In this document: positions 22,571-30,341 of the stretch, piece by piece
Numbering within the stretch: the first letter of the stretch is position 1
How the letters are laid out: every line of letters begins with the position of its first letter
Translations under genes and position numbers: made by a program
Source of the DNA: CAYWFP01 sp964457365
GTDB taxonomy: Bacteria > Planctomycetota > SZUA-567
Reading direction: 5' to 3'
Assembly: GCA_964457365.1 (NCBI GenBank)
Contig: CAYWFP010000042.1
Coordinates: 1-32,234 of the forward strand
DNA: 32,234 nt
The notes under the pieces: generated by a model
Told to the model about the DNA's origin: nothing
Seen by the model: the letters and a program-made list of their open reading frames with translations, nothing else
Database searches by the model: none

Positions 22571-24148
22571 TTGCGCAGCGATGTCTGTTTGATCCTCGAA
22601 GGCACCTACCCCTACGTCGCCGGCGGCGTTTCCACCTGGGTGGCGCAGATTCTCGAGGCGATGCCGCAGATTCATTTCAGCATTGTCTATATCGGCCCGC
22701 GCAGCGACATGCCGCGGGAGTACAAGTATGCGATTCCCAACAACGTCCTGGAGATCCGCGAGGTCTTCGTCCACGACTATCCGCAAATCGATCCGCATGT
22801 CGGCCAGTGGAAAAGCGTTCCGGAGGAGGATTGGCGGATCTTGGCCGATTTCGAGGCCAATCTGCTGCAGGGCGATGCGGTCGATCTGGAGGCGATCCTT
22901 CCGGTGCTGAAGCGGTTCGCCTCCACGACAGATTTCCTGCAGGCGCTGGGGCACAGTCGCGAGGCGTGGGAGGTGGTGCTGGATCACTATCGCCGTTTCG
23001 CGCCGCCGCGCGCCTCGTTCATCGATTTCTTCTGGTCGCATCGATTCATCAATTTGCCGGCATTGAACCTGTTGCGCGCATCCCTGCCGCAGGCAAGGGT
23101 CTACCACACTGCCTGTACCGGCTACGCCGGGCTCTTGGGTGCCAAGGCGAAGTTGCTCTACGGCGCGCCGCTTTTGGTTACCGAGCACGGCATTTACACG
23201 CGCGAGCGACGTATCGAGATATTCAACGCCGATTGGATCCGGGACGAGGCCAGCGCCATGACCTCGCTCGATTTGCGCCGGGCGAAGAACTTCTACAAGG
23301 AGTGGTGGATCCAGTTCTTTCTCGCGCTAAGCCGCACGGCTTATCGCGAAGCGACGCAGATCTTCTCGCTCTTCGAGGCCAACCGGCAGGCACAGATCGC
23401 CGACGGCGCCGACGCTTCGCGTATCCAGATTATCCCCAACGGCATCGATACCACTCGCTACGGTACGGTCGCCCAGCGTCAGCGAACGGCCGGGGAGCCC
23501 CTGCATGTCGGCTTCATCGGCCGCATTACCGCGATCAAGGATATCAAAACATTGCTCCGCGCACTGGAGATCCTCGGTCGGCGCGTTCCGGTCGAGGCTT
23601 TTCTCATGGGGCCGATGGACGAGGAGGAAGAATACGCCGCCGAGTGCCATGAATTGGCGCAGGTGCTGGGCATCGAGGAGCGCACGCGTTTTCTCGGTCG
23701 CGTCAATATCAAGGATTATCTCGGTCAACTCGACGTGGTCGTACTTACGAGTATCAGCGAGGGGCTGCCGTTCGTGATTCTGGAGGCCAACTGCGCTGGA
23801 CTGCCGGTGGTGACGACCGAGGTCGGCGCCTGCCGGGAACTGCTGCAGGGGCGAACGGCGGAGGATCGGGAGCTGGGCGAGAGCGGGTTGCTGGCGCCGG
23901 TAGCCTCGCCTGCGGCCATTGCCGCGCAACTGGAGATCCTGGCGCGCAATCCGGAGTTGGCCCGCCGGATGGGCATGGCCGGGCGTGAACGCGTGCATCG
24001 CTACTACGATCTGCACGAAGTGATGCAGGAGTACCAGCGTGCCTACGAGCGCCACTTCTTCGCTGGCGGCCGGGTGCGCCTCTCGCAGCGCAAGTACCGC
24101 GACAAGTCGCGCCGCGGCGCCGCCAGAACGACGAGGCAACGGAGCTAA
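22571..24148 (+). CDS. pelF: PelF glycosyltransferase (GT4) of Pel synthesis
   Basis: Cytosolic GT-B enzyme that polymerises the Pel chain from UDP-sugar (UDP-GalNAc in the studied system). The 525 residues open with DVCLILEGTYPYVAGGVSTW, the PelF N-terminal signature. They also contain LVTEHGIYTRER and IIPNGIDTTRY, the domain linker HVGFIGRITAIKDIKTLL, and the donor-site E-x7-E region at SEGLPFVILEANCAGLP. The length is close to known PelF (about 507), with a basic C-terminal tail (about 20 residues rich in Arg and Lys). The TTG start is strongly supported by AAGGAG seven bases upstream and by alignment of the N-terminal motif. Confidence 0.95.
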   Translation: MRSDVCLILEGTYPYVAGGVSTWVAQILEAMPQIHFSIVYIGPRSDMPREYKYAIPNNVLEIREVFVHDYPQIDPHVGQWKSVPEEDWRILADFEANLLQGDAVDLEAILPVLKRFASTTDFLQALGHSREAWEVVLDHYRRFAPPRASFIDFFWSHRFINLPALNLLRASLPQARVYHTACTGYAGLLGAKAKLLYGAPLLVTEHGIYTRERRIEIFNADWIRDEASAMTSLDLRRAKNFYKEWWIQFFLALSRTAYREATQIFSLFEANRQAQIADGADASRIQIIPNGIDTTRYGTVAQRQRTAGEPLHVGFIGRITAIKDIKTLLRALEILGRRVPVEAFLMGPMDEEEEYAAECHELAQVLGIEERTRFLGRVNIKDYLGQLDVVVLTSISEGLPFVILEANCAGLPVVTTEVGACRELLQGRTAEDRELGESGLLAPVASPAAIAAQLEILARNPELARRMGMAGRERVHRYYDLHEVMQEYQRAYERHFFAGGRVRLSQRKYRDKSRRGAARTTRQRS

Positions 24149-24151
24149 CGC

Positions 24152-25525
24152 ATGGCCGGCATCGGGTTTCGCCTGCAGAAGATCCTGCGTAAGAACACCT
24201 ACCGAGGCTTGATCGAAGCCTATCTCTACTCGGCCCTGGTCTCCACCGGACCGTGGCTGTTGTCGATCTTCGGGTTGGGGCTGATTGGAATCCTCGTGCG
24301 GTACTACGTCACCTTCGCGGAGGCTTCGCTCTTCCGTGCCATCGTCGTCTACACTTTCATGGCATCGCTGGTGGCGACGGGGCCATTGCAACTGGGTACG
24401 ACGCGGTATATCGCCGACCGGCTCTATCTCAACGACAAGCGCGCGCTCCTGCCCTGCTTTCATTGGGTCGGCTTCTGGGTGCTTGTCGGCGGCGGGCTTC
24501 TGGCGGCGGCATTCTACGGGCTCAGCGGCCTGCCGCTCTCGGTGGCCGCTTCGGGGGTGGTCCTCTTCCAGATGATCTGTCTCTGTTGGGCCGGAATGAT
24601 CTTCCTTTCCGCGGCCAAGGATTACATGGCCATCGTGCGTGCTTTCGCTCTGGGGTACGGTCTGGGCGTGGTCGGTGCCTTGCTCGGTGCCGCACGGTGG
24701 CAGCTTCCCGGCCTCTGCTGGGGCTTCACCCTGGGGCAGGTCGTTCTGGTCTGGCTTCTGGCCGTGCGCGTGCGCAAGGAGTTCCCGTCCGAGCGCGCGG
24801 AGGAAGCGGTGGTCTTCGAGCACCTCAAGGCGCTGCCGCATCTGATCTGGATCGGTCTGTTCTACAACGCCGGCATCTGGGTCGACAAGGTCATCTTCTG
24901 GTTCGGTCCCCACGGCAAGCAGGTCGCCGGGCCATTCTATGCCTCACAGGCCTACGACACCTGTCTCTTCATCGCCTACGTCAGCATCGTGCCGTCGATG
25001 GCTCTCTTCCTCATCCGGATCGAGACCGGATTCTACAAACACTATGCCGCCTTCTATTCCGTCATTACCCAGGGCGGAGCGTACGACGCTATCATGGAGC
25101 GCAAACGGGAGATGATCGAGGCCCTGAGGCTCTCGGTGGCGCGGCTCTTGAAATTGCAGGGCGCGGTCACCCTCGTCTGCATCCTGCAGGCGCCGGTGCT
25201 GGCGGAGTTCCTCGGTCTTGGGCTCGACCTGGTCGCGCTGCTCAGGGTGGCGATGCTGGCGGCGCTGGTGCAGGTGATGCTGCTGATCCTCCTGATCGTG
25301 CTGCTGTATTTCGATTGGCGCCGCGAGGTGGCGCTGATCAGCCTGCTCTTCTTTTTCAGTAACGCCTTGCTGACACTCGCCACCCAGTTCGGTCCCGACC
25401 GTTACCACGGTTTCGGGTACCTGGTGGCATGCCTGCTGACGCTCTGCACCGGGCTGATCGTCTTCGAACGCAAGCTCGAGACGCTCGAGTACGAGACCTT
25501 TACCAAGCAACCGATCCTGGCGTGA
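24152..25525 (+). CDS. pelG: PelG polytopic membrane protein of Pel export
   Basis: An inner-membrane protein of the MOP/MATE-like exporter superfamily, thought to carry the growing Pel polymer across the membrane with PelD, PelE and PelF. The 457 residues match known PelG length (about 456) and start with the characteristic MAGIGFRLQKILRKNTYRG. About twelve hydrophobic segments follow, with HGKQVAGPFYASQAYDTCLF and RIETGFYKHYAAFYS in loops. ATG 24152 lies three bases after the pelF stop with GGAG upstream. It is the last gene of the operon. The next gene is convergent 80 bases away, and I see no clear hairpin terminator in that gap. Confidence 0.94.
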   Translation: MAGIGFRLQKILRKNTYRGLIEAYLYSALVSTGPWLLSIFGLGLIGILVRYYVTFAEASLFRAIVVYTFMASLVATGPLQLGTTRYIADRLYLNDKRALLPCFHWVGFWVLVGGGLLAAAFYGLSGLPLSVAASGVVLFQMICLCWAGMIFLSAAKDYMAIVRAFALGYGLGVVGALLGAARWQLPGLCWGFTLGQVVLVWLLAVRVRKEFPSERAEEAVVFEHLKALPHLIWIGLFYNAGIWVDKVIFWFGPHGKQVAGPFYASQAYDTCLFIAYVSIVPSMALFLIRIETGFYKHYAAFYSVITQGGAYDAIMERKREMIEALRLSVARLLKLQGAVTLVCILQAPVLAEFLGLGLDLVALLRVAMLAALVQVMLLILLIVLLYFDWRREVALISLLFFFSNALLTLATQFGPDRYHGFGYLVACLLTLCTGLIVFERKLETLEYETFTKQPILA

Positions 25526-25605
25526 GCCCGCTTCAGGCCGCGTATGCCCGCAAATCCTTCGACGTTTCGCCCAGTTCCGCGAGCAAGGCGTCGATGGCCG
25601 TTCGT

Positions 25606-26625
25606 TCATGCAGCGGGCTCCGTCTTCTCCAGCGGCGGAGCCTGGAAATAGTCGTCCCGGCGGAACGGCGTCTTCCCCTGGCGAGCGAACAGCGCTTCGA
25701 GTTTGGCGCTACTGAAGTCCAGATTGCTCGAGAACGCATGGGCGGCATAGCGCGTCGGATTCATCAACGGGTGCTCGCGCCCGAGGCGGTTCGAGATCCA
25801 TTCGCTGCACGTGCCGAAGAGCCAGCCGCTGGCGAACGGTAGCGTAATACTGCGCATGCCGCGCTGGTGCGGCAGGAACGCCTGCAGGACAAGCCGGTAG
25901 AATTCATCGAGCGTGGTGCACTGCGGATCGAGGACGTTGTACGCTTCTCCGCGCGCTTCCTCGTCCACGAGGCAGAGGCGCGCGGCGCGCGCGACATTGC
26001 GCACGTGGGCCAGCGGCCAGCGGTTGCGCCCCCGCCATTTGCCGAAATGGAGAATGTACGGGCTCAAGCCAAGGAAGGAGACGACACGCGGCAGCAGCGT
26101 CCGATCGCCCGGTCCATAGACCGCCGCCGGGCGCAGGATGCTGAAGCGTTCGGAGGGCAGCGCATGCCGTATCGCTTCCTCGGCCATGATTTTGTAGCGT
26201 GGATACGGATGCCCGACATTGTCCTCGAGCGGCGTGGTCTCGTCTGCGTGCCGGAAGTCGCGCAGGCCGTAGACGTCGGTGGTGGAGACGTGCACCAGGC
26301 GCGGGATTCCGCACGATTTGACACAGTCGACGAGATTGACGACGCCCTCGTAGTTGACGGCGCGGAAAAGGGTTTCTTGCCCGATATCGCTGACGCGGGC
26401 GGCGCAGTGAATCACGCCGTCGAGCGGACCGGCCTCGGCGCAGGCTCGGCGCAGGCTGTCGTGGGCGGCGATAGAGCCGCGAATGCGCTCGACCTCCGGC
26501 GGCAGTTTCGGGTCGCGCCGGTTGACCAGCGCGACGACCTGCCAGTTCTGTGCCAGGCATTCCCGCGCGCAGGCGTGCCCGACGAAGCCGGCGGCGCCGG
26601 TGACGAGGATGCGTTTGTTCTCCAT
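25606..26625 (-). CDS. NAD-dependent epimerase/dehydratase (extended SDR)
   Basis: A 339-residue extended short-chain dehydrogenase. The N-terminal TGAAGFVG (9-16) binds NAD(P). VSTTDVYG carries the catalytic Ser/Thr region, and YPRYK is the Tyr-x3-Lys pair. RPAAVYGPGD and a later variable C-terminal domain are typical of sugar epimerases, sterol-type dehydrogenases and related enzymes. The substrate cannot be deduced. It is convergent with pelG and could supply a modified sugar, or be unrelated to it. ATG 26625 is supported by GGGAG seven bases upstream. The stop at 25606 may be premature (see findings). Confidence 0.9.
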   Translation of the reverse strand: MENKRILVTGAAGFVGHACARECLAQNWQVVALVNRRDPKLPPEVERIRGSIAAHDSLRRACAEAGPLDGVIHCAARVSDIGQETLFRAVNYEGVVNLVDCVKSCGIPRLVHVSTTDVYGLRDFRHADETTPLEDNVGHPYPRYKIMAEEAIRHALPSERFSILRPAAVYGPGDRTLLPRVVSFLGLSPYILHFGKWRGRNRWPLAHVRNVARAARLCLVDEEARGEAYNVLDPQCTTLDEFYRLVLQAFLPHQRGMRSITLPFASGWLFGTCSEWISNRLGREHPLMNPTRYAAHAFSSNLDFSSAKLEALFARQGKTPFRRDDYFQAPPLEKTEPAA

Positions 26626-26646
26626 GCCGCGCTCCCGTTGCGTACG

Positions 26647-26674
26647 ATCCTAGGGACCTGCCGGCCCGCGTCAA
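26647..26674 (-). promoter_or_regulatory. Promoter of the SDR gene
   Basis: On the minus strand TTGACG (26669-26674), a 16-base spacer and TAGGAT (26647-26652). The short leader would carry only the ribosome site. Confidence 0.5.
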
Positions 26675-26699
26675 TCGCGAAACCCTGTGGTCTTTGACC

Positions 26700-26728
26700 T
26701 CGACAAGTTCGGAGCGCCGTTGTATAAC
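26700..26728 (+). promoter_or_regulatory. Promoter of the propeller protein/PL22-like gene pair
   Basis: TCGACA (26700-26705), exactly 17 bases, then TATAAC (26723-26728); each hexamer has five of six consensus bases. It lies 31 bases before ATG 26759 and is divergent to the SDR promoter. Confidence 0.65.
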
Positions 26729-26758
26729 CGCGCGGACGGATTGCGAGAAGGCTTTACG

Positions 26759-28303
26759 ATGTCTGCAGATGAAACCAGCCCGGCCGCCTTGCCCCCCTTG
26801 CCCGTGCCGTACCTCGAGGAGCCGCCGACGGTGATCGACGTCGATACCGGCCGCCAGCTCTTCGTGGACGATTACCTTGTCGCCGAATGCACTGCCGCGC
26901 GCACTTGGCATGCGGCCGCGCTGCATCCCGACTCGCCGGTCCTCACGCCGGCGACACCGCTGGAACGGCACGAAGGATACTGTCCCGTGGCCTGCCCCTT
27001 CAACGACGGCGTCTGGTACGATTCGGCCGAGGGGATGTTCAAGCTCTGGTACCACGCCGGCTGGATGGACGGCACCGCCTTGGCGCTCAGCCACGACGGG
27101 TTGACGTGGGAGCGGCCGGCGCTGGAGGGGGCGCCGGGCACCAACCGGGTCTTCGCGCCACGTCCGGTGTATCGCCGCGATGGCGCGCTGATCTGGCTGC
27201 ATCAGGACGAAGAGGGCGAGCGACGCTACCACGGCTTCGTCTACTATCGGCATCCCGACGGCGAAGACGGCGAGATCCTGACCTTCCCCGACGGCATCCA
27301 GTGGCGCACACTCGGTGCGAGCAGTCCGTGCGGCGACAATACCTCTTTCTTCTTCGATCCGTTCCGCCGGCAGTATGTCTTCTCCATCCGGCAGGGGTAT
27401 CCCTTCCGCTGCCGTCGCTTCCACGCGGGAGCGGATCTGGAGACGGCGGCTGTCTGGGACGACGTCGAGGCGCTGCCGCTCATGCGGACCGATCGGCTGG
27501 ATCCGCAGGATCCGGCGCTGCAGTACGGACCGATTCTATACGATATGAATGCGACGCCGTACGAGAGCCTGATGCTCGGCTTGTGCGGCATCTTCCACGG
27601 CCCGGAGAATCATCTCTGCGAGCAGAGCGGCGAGGTGAAGAAGATCGACCTGCATCTGGCGTTCAGCCGCGACGGACTGCACTGGCACCGGCCGTGGCGG
27701 CAGCCGTTCATCGCCGGCAACCGCGAACTCGGCGCGTGGCACTCGGCATATCTACACGCTGCCGGCGGGATCTGCCTCGTCGTCGGCGACGAGCTATGGT
27801 TCTACTTCGGCGCGTTCTCCGGGAACTCACCCAAGCTGAAGTCGGGCGAATGGCACGATTTCGTGCAGTGCAATCGCATGTACGCCGGGGGGCATGCCGG
27901 CCTCGCCACGCTTCGCCGCGATGGCTTCGCCTCGATGGCCGCGGGTGATTCGTCGGCGACGGTGACGACGCGTCCGTTGCGCGCGGATAAGCGATATCTC
28001 TTTCTCAATGCCGATGCGCGCGGCGGCGAGCTTCGCGTCGAGGTATTGGACGAGAGCGGAACGCCGGTCGACGGGTTTTCGCGGGACGATTGCGTGCCGC
28101 TGCACGAAGACGCGACGCGCATGCCCGTAACCTGGCGTGCACGCGAGGCGTTGTCGCTGCCGCCGGGACAGCCTTTCCGCTTGCGTTTCCATCTGCGCCG
28201 GGCCAAGCTCTATTCCTTCTGGTTCGCCCGGGATGCGCGCGGGCACAGCGGCGGCTATGTCGCCGCCGCCGGCCCCGGATTCAGCGGATCCAGAGACCAA
28301 TAA
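26759..28303 (+). CDS. Five-bladed-propeller glycosidase-like protein (GH32/43/130-like fold)
   Basis: A 514-residue protein with the opening DTGRQLFVDDYLV (28-40) and repeated propeller-blade motifs such as WYDSAEGMFKLWYHAG, ALSHDGLTWERP and AFSRDGLHWHRP. The blade motif SxDGxxWxR is common in GH32/GH43/GH130-type propellers. The C-terminal part (about 420-505) is a beta-sandwich-like region with RPLRADKRYLFLNADARGGELRVEV. No signal peptide is seen, so it is probably cytoplasmic. This family is frequent in planctomycete, verrucomicrobial and lentisphaeral genomes and is usually unannotated; the substrate is unknown. ATG 26759 has GAAGG eight bases upstream. A PL22-like lyase follows 25 bases downstream and is likely co-transcribed. 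Confidence 0.72.
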   Translation: MSADETSPAALPPLPVPYLEEPPTVIDVDTGRQLFVDDYLVAECTAARTWHAAALHPDSPVLTPATPLERHEGYCPVACPFNDGVWYDSAEGMFKLWYHAGWMDGTALALSHDGLTWERPALEGAPGTNRVFAPRPVYRRDGALIWLHQDEEGERRYHGFVYYRHPDGEDGEILTFPDGIQWRTLGASSPCGDNTSFFFDPFRRQYVFSIRQGYPFRCRRFHAGADLETAAVWDDVEALPLMRTDRLDPQDPALQYGPILYDMNATPYESLMLGLCGIFHGPENHLCEQSGEVKKIDLHLAFSRDGLHWHRPWRQPFIAGNRELGAWHSAYLHAAGGICLVVGDELWFYFGAFSGNSPKLKSGEWHDFVQCNRMYAGGHAGLATLRRDGFASMAAGDSSATVTTRPLRADKRYLFLNADARGGELRVEVLDESGTPVDGFSRDDCVPLHEDATRMPVTWRAREALSLPPGQPFRLRFHLRRAKLYSFWFARDARGHSGGYVAAAGPGFSGSRDQ

Positions 28304-28328
28304 TACTTTCGAGAATGAGGAGCCCTTC

Positions 28329-29492
28329 ATGAAGATCGCAGCAACGCTTCCCCGCCTGAAGGCGCCGGAGACCGGCCGCGAAGCCATTCAACTGACAACG
28401 GGCGACGCCACCTGCTACCCACTCTATTACTTCATCCCCTCCTTCACCGACGACGGGCGCTATCTGGTCTATCACCGCGCCGGCAAGGGGCGGGTCCAAC
28501 TCCATCGGCTCGACCTGGAGACCGGCGAGTCGATCCAGCTCGCCCACGGCACCACGCCCCAATCGCGCTGGGTACCCTGGTGTGTCGAATCGGGCCCCGG
28601 GATTCTGGATCACCGCGCGGTCCTGAACGTGGCGAGGCGCGAAGCGGTCTATTTCGACCGCGACGAGGTGCGCATCGTTACGGTCGACGACGGCGCTGAC
28701 CGCCTCTGGTTCCGTCTTCCGGAGAACAAGGTGCCGGCGGGGCAGAACTGCGTCACCACCGACGGCGAATGGTTTGTCTATATCCTGCACGACAAGGAGA
28801 ATTTCGAGACGGTCTACCCCGGTGGCGGGTGGGGCGACCGCTCCAAGGCGCGCGACGCGAAGCTTCTCGCCCGCCACTTCGACAGCGGCGAGGAACGCCT
28901 TCTCGTCCAGATCGACAGCCCGATCCACCACGTGTTGCCTTACGACGAGCGGCACGTCGTCTTCTGTCATCCGACGATCGAGAACGGCATGCTGCTGACC
29001 GATCTGGAAGGCGGCTGGTACACGCACATGCGCACCAAGACCGACGAAGGTTGCGTCTGTCATTATCTCGCTACCGCGCGCGGAATGGCTTACGAGGTGC
29101 TGGGCGGCCCGCGTGTCTACTCCGGGTTGTACGATCCGTTCAGCCACAAGCGTTACGAATGGCTAATGCCCGAGGCATTCGGGTACACCCATACCGGTTG
29201 CGATCCGGAAGGACTGCTCTGGTTCTGGGAGAATGCCGGCGAGACGCATGATCTGCGCTTCCTCGTACGACACCGTTCCGGGGGCGAGGACGACTGGCAG
29301 ATCCTCACCGGTGACTGGCCGACCTACGGCTACGGGCAGAAGTCCCATTTTCATCCGCGTCTGAGCCCCGATAGGAACTGGATCCTCTTCACCGGCGGCG
29401 ATGCCCAGACGCGGACGAATCATCTTTACCTGCTCGATATTTCGGACCTCGAGCCGACCGAGGGCATTCCCGATCCGGCGGCCGCTTCCTGA
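28329..29492 (+). CDS. PL22-like oligogalacturonate lyase
   Basis: A 387-residue seven-bladed WD40/TolB-like propeller. PL22 enzymes cleave short oligogalacturonides by Mn2+-assisted beta-elimination in the cytoplasm, and characterised members are about 388 residues. The family's metal-binding pattern appears to be present: His288 in YTHTGCDPEG, and Gln337-x2-His340-x-His342 in YGQKSHFHPRLSPD. Blade motifs include FTDDGRYLVYHRAG and LSPDRNWILFTGGD. There is no signal peptide, in agreement with cytoplasmic action. ATG 28329 has AGGAG six bases upstream. Together with the preceding propeller protein it suggests use of pectin-derived or other uronic-acid oligosaccharides; the substrate is inferred. 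Confidence 0.75.
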   Translation: MKIAATLPRLKAPETGREAIQLTTGDATCYPLYYFIPSFTDDGRYLVYHRAGKGRVQLHRLDLETGESIQLAHGTTPQSRWVPWCVESGPGILDHRAVLNVARREAVYFDRDEVRIVTVDDGADRLWFRLPENKVPAGQNCVTTDGEWFVYILHDKENFETVYPGGGWGDRSKARDAKLLARHFDSGEERLLVQIDSPIHHVLPYDERHVVFCHPTIENGMLLTDLEGGWYTHMRTKTDEGCVCHYLATARGMAYEVLGGPRVYSGLYDPFSHKRYEWLMPEAFGYTHTGCDPEGLLWFWENAGETHDLRFLVRHRSGGEDDWQILTGDWPTYGYGQKSHFHPRLSPDRNWILFTGGDAQTRTNHLYLLDISDLEPTEGIPDPAAAS

Positions 29493-29532
29493 TCGGACCG
29501 GAGGCTTGCGCGGATACGGCGGAGACTTGTGC

Positions 29533-30336
29533 ATGGGCGCGGAAACGGAAACGCTGAAACACTACGGCGAGGATGTCTACGGCGCGGAGATCCATATCCG
29601 CAACCGCGATCAGACCGTTTTCCTCCATACCCGCGCGACGGTACGAAAGCTGCGCACCGACGGCTGCCAAGTCGGAGTGCCGAACCTGCCGGTGGCTCGG
29701 ATCCATCTCGATATGGCCATCGAGATACGCATCCCTTCGTTACTGGATGTATCTATCACCGGCTATGTTTTCGCGCCCGCACGCGAAGATCCGTACTGGG
29801 GCGCGTGGATACCCGTCGCCTTCGCCGATCTGCCGCACCCCGCGGCAGCGGAGATGGCCGCGCACATGCGCGCGCGCGTATTGGATCAGCGTGAGAATGC
29901 CCGGCAACTTGCGGTCGAAGCGCGGGAGCGTCGCGGTATACGCCGATGGTTGCGCGTCACGGGCTGGGCGCTGACGGGTCTTTTTACAAGCGTCGGTGTC
30001 TTCACCATCGTCCACTGGGGACGAACGGAGTGGTTGGAGTGGGAGGTGCGACAGGATGTTGCGATGGTGATGAAACTGGTCGAAGCTGAAGACCTGAGCG
30101 GTGAAGATATCGAACGGGCGAAGGTTCTGCTTCGCCGGTACGGCTCGCCCGCCTATGTCGAGCAGGTCCGACGGACGCTCAGTCCGGGTCAGAGACGGCG
30201 TCTGCTCGAGAGCATTTCGCAAGACCAATTGCGTGAAATCCTGAAAGAGATTCCCGAGCAGCAGCAGCGCGGACTGAAAGCGGCGATGAAGGACGAGGAA
30301 CTCGGTACCCTTCGCGAAAAGCTGCGGAGCCGCTGA
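29533..30336 (+). CDS. Membrane protein of unknown function (weakly PilZ-like N-domain)
   Basis: A 267-residue protein I do not recognise. The N-terminal 100 residues look beta-rich and contain RATVR (34-38) and DVSITG (72-77), which fit the RxxxR and DxSxxG motifs of PilZ domains only loosely. A charged helix (about 105-142), one transmembrane helix (about 144-162), and a C-terminal helical region rich in Arg, Glu and Gln follow; the latter probably forms a coiled coil. The start ATG 29533 has GGAG eight bases upstream. It follows the PL22-like gene by 40 bases and ends five bases before the convergent hybrid kinase. Confidence 0.7.
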   Translation: MGAETETLKHYGEDVYGAEIHIRNRDQTVFLHTRATVRKLRTDGCQVGVPNLPVARIHLDMAIEIRIPSLLDVSITGYVFAPAREDPYWGAWIPVAFADLPHPAAAEMAAHMRARVLDQRENARQLAVEARERRGIRRWLRVTGWALTGLFTSVGVFTIVHWGRTEWLEWEVRQDVAMVMKLVEAEDLSGEDIERAKVLLRRYGSPAYVEQVRRTLSPGQRRRLLESISQDQLREILKEIPEQQQRGLKAAMKDEELGTLREKLRSR

Positions 30337-30341
30337 AGCGT

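Noticed and set aside
20515..22605. Long minus-strand open frame opposite the HEAT-repeat gene
   Set aside because: Antisense shadow; the plus strand has clear repeats and operon overlaps.
24944..25609. Minus-strand frame whose ATG overlaps the SDR stop (ATGA) and runs opposite pelG
   Set aside because: The overlap looks operon-like, but the translation is Gln/His-rich with no motifs and lies entirely opposite the well-supported pelG.
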